A stretch of 49,621 nt of DNA, from positions 1 to 49,621 of the forward strand of contig CAYGBI010000024.1 of the NCBI GenBank assembly GCA_964348085.1. The letters run 5' to 3'. The DNA comes from VXYL01 sp964348085. Its GTDB lineage: Bacteria; Pseudomonadota; Gammaproteobacteria; Pseudomonadales; Azotimanducaceae. The stretch's first letter is position 1. Every line of letters begins with the position of its first letter. The position numbers and the translations under genes were made by a program. Under the pieces are notes generated by a model, which did not search any database, had not been told where the DNA came from, and saw only the letters and a list, made by a program, of their open reading frames with translations. Of this stretch, positions 39,313 through 48,895 are shown one piece after another.

Positions 39313-39339
39313 TTAGCACTCTCCCACCGAGAGTGCTAA
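39313..39339. promoter_or_regulatory. CIRCE operator (HrcA site)
   Basis: A perfect TTAGCACTC-N9-GAGTGCTAA inverted repeat lies 46 bases before the groES start. HrcA binds this element to repress chaperone genes, so groESL is predicted to be HrcA-controlled. Confidence 0.95.
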
Positions 39340-39385
39340 CACGTTCGAAACAGGATTCACTTCAGGCATTGGGAGGAAGCTAGTA

Positions 39386-39676
39386 ATGAACATCCGACCG
39401 CTGCACGACCGTGTAGTCGTGCGCCGCATCGAGGAGGACACCATGTCCGCCGGCGGCATCGTATTGCCCGACACCGCATCGGAAAAGCCCTCGCAGGGCG
39501 AGATCCTCGCTGTCGGGCCGGGGAAAAAGGACGACAACGGCGAACGGCTGGCGCTGGACGTCGAGGTCGGCCAAAAGGTCATCTTTGGCCAATACGCCGG
39601 CAGCACGGTGAAGATCGACGGTGAGGAGCTTTTGATTCTCTCCGAGAACGAGATCTTCGGCGTGCTCGAAGGCTAG
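39386..39676 (+). CDS. groES: Co-chaperonin GroES
   Basis: The 96-residue lid subunit of the chaperonin begins MNIRPLHDRVVVRRIEED. The mobile loop is TMSAGGIVLPDTASEKPSQG, and the C-terminal part includes VIFGQYAGSTVKIDGEEL. A GGGAGGAAGC site precedes ATG 39386. It lies 31 bases before groEL. Confidence 0.97.
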   Translation: MNIRPLHDRVVVRRIEEDTMSAGGIVLPDTASEKPSQGEILAVGPGKKDDNGERLALDVEVGQKVIFGQYAGSTVKIDGEELLILSENEIFGVLEG

Positions 39677-39707
39677 AACGCGTCATACAAGAGGAGGAAT
39701 CAAAGAT

Positions 39708-41354
<1,647 letters not shown>

Positions 41355-41382
41355 GCACCGTCCGAGACACTCGGCAAACGTT

Positions 41383-41418
41383 AAAACGGCGGGTCGAAAG
41401 GCCCGCCGTTTTTCTTTT
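41383..41418. terminator. Bidirectional intrinsic terminator
   Basis: AACGGCGGG and CCCGCCGTT pair around the loop TCGAAAGG. TTTTTCTTTT follows on the plus strand and an A-run precedes the stem, giving TTTT on the minus strand. It ends groESL and the convergent ferredoxin gene. Confidence 0.92.
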
Positions 41419-41434
41419 GCGCCATGGTCGACCG

Positions 41435-41749
41435 TCAGCGCCCGACCACCCGCACCCGCAAGCCGTCCAGCTCGTCGGTCAGTTCGATCTGACAGGACAG
41501 ACGGCTGGTCTCCGACACCTCGCCGTCGTACTCCAACATCTCTCGTTCGATGTCGCTCGGCGGGCCAACCCGCGCCATCCAATCCGGGTCTACGTGGACA
41601 TGGCAGGTTGCGCAAGCGCAGCCGCCGCCGCACTCCGCGTCAATCCCGTCGATGCCCTCGGCACGCGCCAGTTCCATGACGATGTCGCCAGAATCGCCGT
41701 CAACGGCAACGGTGTCGTTGTCTAGCGTCTCGAAGTAGACGGTTGGCAT
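41435..41749 (-). CDS. 2Fe-2S ferredoxin, adrenodoxin type
   Basis: The 104-residue electron carrier has cluster ligands C40, C46 and C49 in ECGGGCACATC and C86 in SRLSCQIEL. Extra C44 lies inside the first loop, as in some family members. The DIVMELARAEGIDGIDAEC run is typical of adrenodoxin-type ferredoxins serving P450 or oxygenase systems. ATG 41749 is the start. No hscBA or isc genes are adjacent, so it is probably not the Isc ferredoxin. Confidence 0.92.
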   Translation of the reverse strand: MPTVYFETLDNDTVAVDGDSGDIVMELARAEGIDGIDAECGGGCACATCHVHVDPDWMARVGPPSDIEREMLEYDGEVSETSRLSCQIELTDELDGLRVRVVGR

Positions 41750-41850
41750 GGCTTTTTCCGCTTCCCACTTAAGCGGCGCGACTATACGCAACCCGCGGCC
41801 AGAAAATCGACGCCAACAGCGAGGTCTTCCTTGACTATGCTGCATCCACT

Positions 41851-42507
41851 GTGAGCACAGCGACGCGGCGGCAGAAGCTGGTTTATTCCCGTGCGGACTT
41901 GGAGCCGCCGGCGGAACTCGTCGAAGCCGTCCGCCATCCTTCGCCGGCGGTCGTCGCCCATCATCTCCACCAGCACACGGATTGGGGCTGGGCCGATCAC
42001 CTCTTCCTCCTCGCCTGCCGCGTACCGGGCTACGAAGGCCACGGCGGCGTAATTGCCGAGGCGGACAAGCGCCAAGCGGAGCGCGTCGAGATCGTCGAGC
42101 TGTTCGTTCGCCACGGCACCCCGCCAACCTTGCGCAACAATCGCAAAGTAACGCCCCTGCACATGGCTTGCCGCTTCGACTTGCCGCGTGTCGCCGAGCG
42201 ACTGTTGCAGCTCGGCGCCGAGATCGACGCCTACGACGATGCTCGCGAAACGCCGCTCTATCGAGCGGTGAACTTAGGCTATGTCCAGTGCGTGACGGTG
42301 TTGCTGCAAGCGTCGCCGAACCTGAACTTCCAAAACCGCCGAGGCGCCACCCCGCTCAGTCGCGCCACGCAACGCGGCAAACGCTTCATCGTGCCCCTGC
42401 TGCTCGACGCCGGTGCCGACCCGCGCATTGCCGACCGAGCCGGTAGAACGCCGCTCGACTACGCCCGCAACAAGGACATCCGCGCAGCGCTACAGGCCGC
42501 GTTGTGA
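41851..42507 (+). CDS. Ankyrin-repeat protein
   Basis: The roughly 218-residue protein has about four ankyrin repeats from residue 95: KVTPLHMACRFDLPRVAERL, ETPLYRAVNLGYVQCVTVLL, GATPLSRATQRGKRFIVPLL and GRTPLDYARNKD. These mediate protein contacts. The N-terminal 90 residues lack recognised motifs. GTG 41851 is the start with no clear ribosome binding site. No signal peptide is visible. Confidence 0.82.
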   Translation: MSTATRRQKLVYSRADLEPPAELVEAVRHPSPAVVAHHLHQHTDWGWADHLFLLACRVPGYEGHGGVIAEADKRQAERVEIVELFVRHGTPPTLRNNRKVTPLHMACRFDLPRVAERLLQLGAEIDAYDDARETPLYRAVNLGYVQCVTVLLQASPNLNFQNRRGATPLSRATQRGKRFIVPLLLDAGADPRIADRAGRTPLDYARNKDIRAALQAAL

Positions 42508-42570
42508 CTGGTTCCGACCGCCGGTGGTGGGCTACTACTCAGGACCACTTCACGCACTACTGGCCAATAC

Positions 42571-43770
42571 CTACTCGGAGGGACGTTCGCCTCTGGCAAA
42601 CCCCACATCCGCCCAAAACGACAGAACCACGTTCGCCACCTCTTCGGGCGCTTCCAACATCGCGCCCACCCCGTATCCCGGCAATGCGTGCCACCTGACA
42701 CCGTCCAGTTGAGCGTATTGCGCTGCCACTTCGTGCGTGATCTTGTGGCGCGGCTTGTTCGGCGCCCCGGCTGGCCAAATAGTCAGCGTGGGGCTCGTCA
42801 TGCCCGCCATCAGTGAGCGTGTGTCCTCCTTTGGGCCGATCGAGCGGAAGAACTCATAGGCCACCGTCACAGGATCCGAGCGGCTGAACGTCCGCATTAC
42901 TTCGCGTCGCACGTCCTTGCTCGGGAAATCGCGTGACATCATGGCGGCGAGGTTCGAGGCCCCTGTCCAGTATCCCGGAGGCACAAGACGTGCTTGCCCG
43001 GCGAAGACCGATGGAACATTAGTTCGACGATACGCTTTCTGAGCTAGATTCAGGAGTGGCCATCCATAGGGGACGAAGTCGAACAGAACAAGATTGTGGA
43101 TCTCGCCCGGGCCGGCGCGTGAAGCCACTTCAAGGGCCACGCGGCTACCGACCAACCCGTCACCGATTAGAGCCAAGGATCCTGCGTCATCGTCGCCAAT
43201 AAAAGACTCCACGAGGTCAATCGCTTGCGGAAGCACGGCGCCGCTCCAAGTACAGGGTCGGTTTCCTGCGCTTCCTGGCAATGTCACCAGCGCGGCACGC
43301 CCGGCGGCCATACTGAGAGAACGGGCGACATGACGCCACGCCCGCCCGCTCCTACCGAGGTCGGCGATGAACACGACGCGTAGATCCCCATGCCCTACGG
43401 CTCGCGTACGCAACTGGCAGTTCTTGGTTGGCCAATCCGCGCCGACGAACGGTAGCCAGCGACGGATTCGCTTGCCAACCACTACGACCTCCTCGACGTC
43501 GTCCATGTCCCCACCAATGGGCGGGACAGCGGTCGGCTCGGCTTCTGCTGACGACCGCGCAGAGACGTCGTCTCCCTTAGGAGCTTCGGCTTCTGAAGAC
43601 GACTGCGCAGAGACATCGTCTCCCCTAGGAGCTGCATCGTGCTCCACGCGATCAATGTCGCCTTGAGGGGAACGCGTCTTACCAGCAGTTCCAGGCGCGT
43701 TGCAGCCAGCGCAAACCACAACCAACACAATCAAGAACAACGCCACAGCGATTTGAGTTCTTAACGCCAC
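42571..43770 (-). CDS. Lipoprotein with degenerate alpha/beta-hydrolase fold
   Basis: The 399-residue product starts with a lipoprotein-like signal ending in VVCAGC (Cys23). A 17-residue tandem repeat (GDDVSAQSSSEAE and GDDVSARSSAEAE) fills residues 45-78. Then comes EEVVVVGKRIRRW (93-105), a motif common near the N-terminus of TonB-dependent receptors. The rest has an alpha/beta-hydrolase layout, but the nucleophile elbow reads IGDGLVG (203-208) and the His turn reads LPGYGVGAMLEAPEEV, so Ser and His are both missing. It is probably a non-catalytic surface or periplasmic protein. Confidence 0.65.
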   Translation of the reverse strand: MALRTQIAVALFLIVLVVVCAGCNAPGTAGKTRSPQGDIDRVEHDAAPRGDDVSAQSSSEAEAPKGDDVSARSSAEAEPTAVPPIGGDMDDVEEVVVVGKRIRRWLPFVGADWPTKNCQLRTRAVGHGDLRVVFIADLGRSGRAWRHVARSLSMAAGRAALVTLPGSAGNRPCTWSGAVLPQAIDLVESFIGDDDAGSLALIGDGLVGSRVALEVASRAGPGEIHNLVLFDFVPYGWPLLNLAQKAYRRTNVPSVFAGQARLVPPGYWTGASNLAAMMSRDFPSKDVRREVMRTFSRSDPVTVAYEFFRSIGPKEDTRSLMAGMTSPTLTIWPAGAPNKPRHKITHEVAAQYAQLDGVRWHALPGYGVGAMLEAPEEVANVVLSFWADVGFARGERPSE

Positions 43771-43830
43771 GGGGTGTTTTTGGGGGACGTGGGTTCGTCA
43801 ACGTATTCGAACGGGACCCCCGCGGGGACC

Positions 43831-43844
43831 ACCCCCCCCCCCCC
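43831..43844. repeat. C14 homopolymer tract (G14 on minus strand)
   Basis: Fourteen consecutive C bases lie 61-74 bases upstream of the lipoprotein start codon, in its putative promoter region. A palindrome, GTTTGCAAAC, and a G6 run follow at once. Such tracts change length by slippage; sequencing error is also possible. Confidence 0.75.
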
Positions 43845-43928
43845 CGGGTTTGCAAACGGGGGGTTCGGTGACGGTCGAGGCGGCAGGACTGTTCTATCCA
43901 AGCCGCCGCGAGCGCCCGAGTCGAGCGC

Positions 43929-45569
43929 TCAAACGAAACGAGCCGGTGCCCGGGAATCTTCCGCTCGTGTCTGCACGTCGATCAGCACCGTCTTGCCGTC
44001 GGCGTTCAAGCGTTTCGCCTGTTCCAAGGCCGGCGCCATCTCCGCTGCCGCGCCGACGCGAATGCCTTCGGCGCCCATCGCTTGCGCCAAGCCGGCGTAG
44101 TCGCCCTGCATGTGCGAGACGCCGAACTTCTCCCGCGCTGTGGGGAAGCCGCCTGGGTAGGTCGCCATGATGCCGTTGTTGAGCACGATGGTGGTGATGG
44201 GGATGCCGGCCCGCGCCGAGGTTTCAATATCGAGACCCGACATGCCGAAAGCGCCGTCACCCATCAGATTCACGCACATGCGCTCCGGCGCCGCCATCTT
44301 GGCGCCGATCATCAGCGGGATGGAGAATCCCAAATGCGTCGTCTTGCCCCAGCCAACGTAGCTGTGCGGCGTGGTGGCGGTGTAGAACGGCACGATCTGG
44401 TCGCGAGGCGCACCGGCATCGTGCGTGACGACGCTGTTGTCGTTGTCCAAGACTTGGTTCATCTCGTGGATGACGCGGTACGGGGAGAGCGGACCGTCGT
44501 CGTTGGTGAAATAAGGCATCCATTGCTCAAGCCAAGCCGCTTTCGCCGCTCGAATGCGCGCCCGCACGCCGCTCTCTCGTCCCGCTTCGCCGATCAACCC
44601 CTTCACGGCATCGAGCAACGCCTGCAAGGTCAACTTCGCGTCGCCGACCAAGCCGATGTCGGCGGACGTGTCTTTGTTGATCTCGTCATCGGCGATGACG
44701 GCGTGGATGAGGAACTTCTCCCGCGAGAAGCGCTGGCCGTAGGGCGTTGCGGTGAGTGAGCTGCCGACGGCGAACAGCACATCGCAGTCGTCGAGCCACT
44801 GCCTGGCGGGGCCGGCGACGGTGGATCCGCCCGCGCCAACGGAGAGCGGATGGCGTTCGTCGAAAGCGGACTTGCCGGGCATCGTCGTATAGACCGGGAC
44901 GTCGAGCAGTTCGGCCAGCGTTCTCAGTTCCTCGGTAGCGTCGGCGGACATGACGCCGGCGCCGGCCCAGATCAGCGGCTCCTTCGCATCGACTAGCTGT
45001 CTGGCGGCGTCGGCCACCATGCTCGGCGCCGGCGTGTACAAGGTCGGCTGCGGCGAAACATAGGGCGGGGCGTGGTCGGGAATGGGCGCGGCGCATACGT
45101 CGCCCGGCATTTCCACCAATACCGGGCCGGGGCGGCCGGAGCGAAGCGCGTGAAAAGCGCGACGCATGACATTGCCGGTCTGGTCTGGTCGGGTGATGAC
45201 TTCGATACGCTTCAGTACCGGTTCCCATGTGCGCGCGGCAACGGTGTTGGGACGAACGAAAAACATGTCCAGCGGGTTGCCGCCGGGCAACGCCAAGATC
45301 GGCACGTTGTCCGCGTTGGCTTGCGCCAAGCCGCCGACGGAGTTCTCCGCGCCGGCCTGCGACTGCACGGCGACGACACCGAAGCGCGAGCGGTCGGAAA
45401 GCCGCGAATAACCGTCCGCCGCCATCACCGCCCCACGTTCGTGACGAAACGCCACCGGTCGGATGCCCTCCTTGGCGACGGCTTCGATGAGCGGGTTGGA
45501 CGGGTAGCAGGACATCCACTCCACGCCCTCTTGCTTGAGGATGTGGGCGATGTATTCGACGCTGTTCAT
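43929..45569 (-). CDS. Thiamine-diphosphate-dependent enzyme, acetolactate synthase-like
   Basis: The 546-residue enzyme has the three-domain layout of this family. The N-terminal Glu is in AFRHERGAVMAADGY and the ThDP motif is GDGAFGMSGLDIETSARAG to NN. The middle domain starts near LIWAGAGVMSADATEEL. It lacks signs of a regulatory partner gene, so a decarboxylase or carboligase of 2-oxo acids, such as a benzoylformate or sulfoacetaldehyde-type enzyme, is as likely as true acetolactate synthase. ATG 45569 is preferred over an upstream ATG. Confidence 0.85.
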   Translation of the reverse strand: MNSVEYIAHILKQEGVEWMSCYPSNPLIEAVAKEGIRPVAFRHERGAVMAADGYSRLSDRSRFGVVAVQSQAGAENSVGGLAQANADNVPILALPGGNPLDMFFVRPNTVAARTWEPVLKRIEVITRPDQTGNVMRRAFHALRSGRPGPVLVEMPGDVCAAPIPDHAPPYVSPQPTLYTPAPSMVADAARQLVDAKEPLIWAGAGVMSADATEELRTLAELLDVPVYTTMPGKSAFDERHPLSVGAGGSTVAGPARQWLDDCDVLFAVGSSLTATPYGQRFSREKFLIHAVIADDEINKDTSADIGLVGDAKLTLQALLDAVKGLIGEAGRESGVRARIRAAKAAWLEQWMPYFTNDDGPLSPYRVIHEMNQVLDNDNSVVTHDAGAPRDQIVPFYTATTPHSYVGWGKTTHLGFSIPLMIGAKMAAPERMCVNLMGDGAFGMSGLDIETSARAGIPITTIVLNNGIMATYPGGFPTAREKFGVSHMQGDYAGLAQAMGAEGIRVGAAAEMAPALEQAKRLNADGKTVLIDVQTRAEDSRAPARFV

Positions 45570-45677
45570 AATCGGAACTCGGGCAAAGACGAAGCAGCGG
45601 ATGGTACTCGAAGCGAGGCGCAACGCCGCCACGCATCCCTATGTCCTCCCCCAAGCCGCCTGTGTTTTGATTCGCCC

Positions 45678-46574
45678 ATGGCGGAAAGCGAAACTTGGCT
45701 GGCAATTCGCGAAGGTCGCGAACGGCGGGACTTGCGCACATTCGAGTTGGTGCTGACTGCCCGCGGCATCGACAACCGCATCGAGTTCGCCCACGGCTTG
45801 TGGCGGCTCGTGGTGGCGCCGGAGGACTTGTCCGCAGGACTCCAGGAACTCGGCGCATACGAGCGCGAGAACGCGCCGACGCCGCCGGCCGCGCTACCGA
45901 CCAAGATCGACAGCGGATGGTGGGGCGTCGCCGGCTACCTCGCCGTCGTCTGGGCGACGATGATCTGCGACGCCCAAGACGCATTCGGCTGGAACTGGCT
46001 GGCCGCCGGTCGCCTGCATGTCGCCGATGTCGCCGCCGGCGAGTGGTGGCGTTTGCTGACCGCGCTTACGCTGCACGCGGACCTCGGCCACATCGTCGCC
46101 AACTCCGCGTTCGGCGGCTTGTTCGGACTATTGGCCGGGCGCTACCTGGGCTCCGGCCTCGCGTGGCTGGGCATCGTGCTCGGCGGCGCAATCGGCAACG
46201 CGCTGAACGTCTTGGTGCGCACGGACGCGTTCAGTTCCATCGGCGCCTCCACGGCTACTTTCGCCGCCGTAGGCTTGTTCGGCGCCTACATGTGGCGCAG
46301 CGGCTATTTCCGCCGACTGGCTTGGCGACGGCGCGGGCTGACCGGGTTGCGCGCCTTCGCTCCGGTGTTCGCGGCCATCGCGTTCTTCGCCTACGCCGGC
46401 ATCGGCGACGAGAAGACGGATGTGGTGGCCCATATCGCCGGACTCGTCGCCGGGTTCGCCATCGGCCTCGTCATTGCCCGTTCGCGTCTGCAACTCATCG
46501 GCCTTTCCGCGCAACGCTTCTGCGGCGCGGCCGCGCTTGCGTCCATGCTCTTGGCTTGGACCTTGGCGATTTGA
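45678..46574 (+). CDS. Rhomboid intramembrane serine protease
   Basis: The 298-residue membrane protease has catalytic S191 in SSIGASTATF and H252 in VVAHIAGLVAGFA, with H133/H138/N142 in TLHADLGHIVANS. Six or seven hydrophobic segments span residues 80-298. Residues 1-66 form a soluble domain resembling the short signal-transducing-type N-terminal domain found on many bacterial rhomboids. ATG 45678 is the start. The substrate is unknown. Confidence 0.9.
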   Translation: MAESETWLAIREGRERRDLRTFELVLTARGIDNRIEFAHGLWRLVVAPEDLSAGLQELGAYERENAPTPPAALPTKIDSGWWGVAGYLAVVWATMICDAQDAFGWNWLAAGRLHVADVAAGEWWRLLTALTLHADLGHIVANSAFGGLFGLLAGRYLGSGLAWLGIVLGGAIGNALNVLVRTDAFSSIGASTATFAAVGLFGAYMWRSGYFRRLAWRRRGLTGLRAFAPVFAAIAFFAYAGIGDEKTDVVAHIAGLVAGFAIGLVIARSRLQLIGLSAQRFCGAAALASMLLAWTLAI

Positions 46575-46578
46575 GGCG

Positions 46579-48831
46579 CTACTGAATCGGCTCGCTCCGG
46601 CCGGCATTCCGCGCTTCGACGCTTCGACGCTCCAGTGCGGCTTCCGCCCGAGAGATCACGAACTGGCGGATCAGCTCGGCTTCCTCTTCGCTCACGACAT
46701 CGGCGAACGCATCCATGCCCTTGTCCAAATACAGGCCGCCGCGCACGATGGCCTGGTACCGCTCGTGGGTTTCGGCGGTCATCAACCGCAGATCGGCGTT
46801 GACGGTGCCCACCGGCCCCAAACCGTGACACCACACGCAGTGGCGGTAGTACAGCTCAGCGCCTTCCTCGACTTGCTCCGCGCTGGCGGTGAGCGGCGGC
46901 GGTTCGGGAATGTCCACCGACGGCGCGGAGGGCACGGGAATCTCGCCGTTGGCGCCGAGCTTGAACGCCAACATGCGGCCGTCGTTGTAACGGTGCTTGC
47001 CGCCGCCACCCACTTGCACCGCCAAGTATTGCTCCCCATCGATCTCGTAGGTGATGGGGGCGCCGGCGCCGCCGTAGACGTCGTACTGCCACAGCAGGTT
47101 CCCGTCGCGAGTGTCGTAAGCGGCGAACTGGCCATTGCCGTCGCCTTGGAAAACGACGCCGCCCGCCGTCGCCAGCACGCCGCCGTTGTAGGGGGTGTCG
47201 CGCTCGACCGACCAAACCACCTCGCCCGCCAAAGCGTCGAACGCCTTGAGATAGCCTTTGTCCTCCGGCCTAGGTGGCGCCGCCGCCACTAATTCGGCGT
47301 AGCGGGGGCCCAATTCAACACCCAAGCTGATGCTGGTGGTGCTGATTTCGTACTCGCCGGTCTCTTTGAAGTCGTCCGGCAACGAGTACAACAGGGTGAT
47401 GTCTTGCACGGCCGTGTAGGCGACGCCAAGCGTCGGGTCGACGGACATCGGCTGCCAACTGTGACCGCCCGAGTTGCCCGGTAGAATCCACGTCGGGGTT
47501 TCTTCGTAGCGGGTTTCGGGGTTCTCGACGGGGCGACCGGTCGCCATGTCGATGTGCGTCGCCCAGTTCAAGGTGGCGTAGGGAGCGGCGCGCAGCAGTT
47601 CGCCGTCCGCCCGATCCAGCACATAGAAAAAGCCGTTCTTCGGCGCTTGGAACAGCACCTTGCGCACGACGCCGTCCACTTCCATGTCCAACAAGGCGAT
47701 GTCTTGCGACGCGTTGAAATCCCAGTTGTCGCCCGGCGTCATCTGATAGAACCAGTTCATGCGCCCGGTGTGCGGATCCAGCGCCAGGATGCCGGCCAAG
47801 AAGTGATTGTCTCCGCCGCCCGGCGAACGGATGGCGCGCGGCCATGGGGCGCCATTGCCCGTGCCGACCAGCAACTGGTCGAAGTCGGCGTCGTAGACGA
47901 TGGCGTTCCAAGGCGTGCCGCCCCCGCCGAGCTTCCACCACTCGCCGCTCCAAGTCTCGGCGGCGGCTTCGAGCTCGGGATGCTCGAACGGCTGCGCCGG
48001 GTCACCCGGCACGGTAAAGAAGCGCCATGCCAGTTCGCCCGTATCCCATTCGTAAGCGGACAGGTAACCCCTCAGGCCGAACTCCGAACTGCTTTGACCG
48101 ATGAACACTTTGCCATGCACGACCCTAGGCGCACCGGTGACGGTATACGGGTTGTTGGTGGGCCGGTGGCTGGTGTCCACATCCCAGAGCTTCTCACCCG
48201 TCGCTTGATCCACGGCCACCAAGCGGGCGTCGAAAGTGGCGAAATAGAGATTGCCCTTGTAGGCCGCCATACCGCGGTTGATGGCGCCGCCGCAGCAGGC
48301 GTAGCGCATGGACCGCTTGTCCGTTTGCGGATCGGTGCGCCAAATCTCCTCGCCGGTGGCCGCGTCGACCGCGTAGGCGACGCTCCAAGCGTCCGTGAAG
48401 TACATGACGCCGTCAATCACCAGCGGCGTGCTTTGCGCTCGGTGACGGTTGTCCAAGTTCTTGAACCACGCAACACCCAAGTCCTGAACGGTGTCGCGGT
48501 TGATTTGCGTGAGGCTCGGAAAACGCAGCTCTTCGTAGGTCTGACCGTGCGCCAGCCAACTGCCGGGTTCGACTTCAGCCGCCTGCGTGATACGCGCTTC
48601 GTCCACCCAGCCGGACGGCGTCGGCTCCTCCGGCACGACGGTAGGCGTGGACTCGCTCTCGGGCGCCGTGCGCAACCCCGGGCCGACGGTCAGCCAGAGC
48701 AGCAGCGCCGCGACGGCCAACGCGACAACCACCGCCGCCACCTTCCACGCCGAAGCGCCGCGCTGTTTGCTCCGATGACTCAACTGTTCGCTCCCCACGC
48801 TGCCTCCAAGCCAAGTCCGCCCCCTCGTCAT
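46579..48831 (-). CDS. Membrane-anchored PQQ-dependent quinohemoprotein dehydrogenase
   Basis: The roughly 750-residue protein has an N-terminal membrane anchor, a PQQ beta-propeller of about 600 residues, and a C-terminal cytochrome c domain with heme motif CVWCH. The vicinal cysteines in MRYACCGGAINRG are those expected to contact PQQ. W-motif blades such as LYFATFDARLVAVDQATGEKLW repeat along the propeller. It should oxidise alcohols or similar in the periplasm. ATG 48831, GTG 48798 and TTG 48783 are all possible starts; GTG has GGAGG upstream. No PQQ synthesis genes are in view. Confidence 0.88.
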   Translation of the reverse strand: MTRGRTWLGGSVGSEQLSHRSKQRGASAWKVAAVVVALAVAALLLWLTVGPGLRTAPESESTPTVVPEEPTPSGWVDEARITQAAEVEPGSWLAHGQTYEELRFPSLTQINRDTVQDLGVAWFKNLDNRHRAQSTPLVIDGVMYFTDAWSVAYAVDAATGEEIWRTDPQTDKRSMRYACCGGAINRGMAAYKGNLYFATFDARLVAVDQATGEKLWDVDTSHRPTNNPYTVTGAPRVVHGKVFIGQSSSEFGLRGYLSAYEWDTGELAWRFFTVPGDPAQPFEHPELEAAAETWSGEWWKLGGGGTPWNAIVYDADFDQLLVGTGNGAPWPRAIRSPGGGDNHFLAGILALDPHTGRMNWFYQMTPGDNWDFNASQDIALLDMEVDGVVRKVLFQAPKNGFFYVLDRADGELLRAAPYATLNWATHIDMATGRPVENPETRYEETPTWILPGNSGGHSWQPMSVDPTLGVAYTAVQDITLLYSLPDDFKETGEYEISTTSISLGVELGPRYAELVAAAPPRPEDKGYLKAFDALAGEVVWSVERDTPYNGGVLATAGGVVFQGDGNGQFAAYDTRDGNLLWQYDVYGGAGAPITYEIDGEQYLAVQVGGGGKHRYNDGRMLAFKLGANGEIPVPSAPSVDIPEPPPLTASAEQVEEGAELYYRHCVWCHGLGPVGTVNADLRLMTAETHERYQAIVRGGLYLDKGMDAFADVVSEEEAELIRQFVISRAEAALERRSVEARNAGRSEPIQ

Positions 48832-48895
48832 ACTACTGCTAACCGCGATCAAGCCGAGGGTTAAACTAGACGCATCAAACGGGGGTTGGAGCAAC

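Noticed and set aside
47554..48864. Plus-strand frame of 436 codons over the quinohemoprotein gene
   Set aside because: It is antisense to propeller repeats and heme domain sequence with clear motifs.
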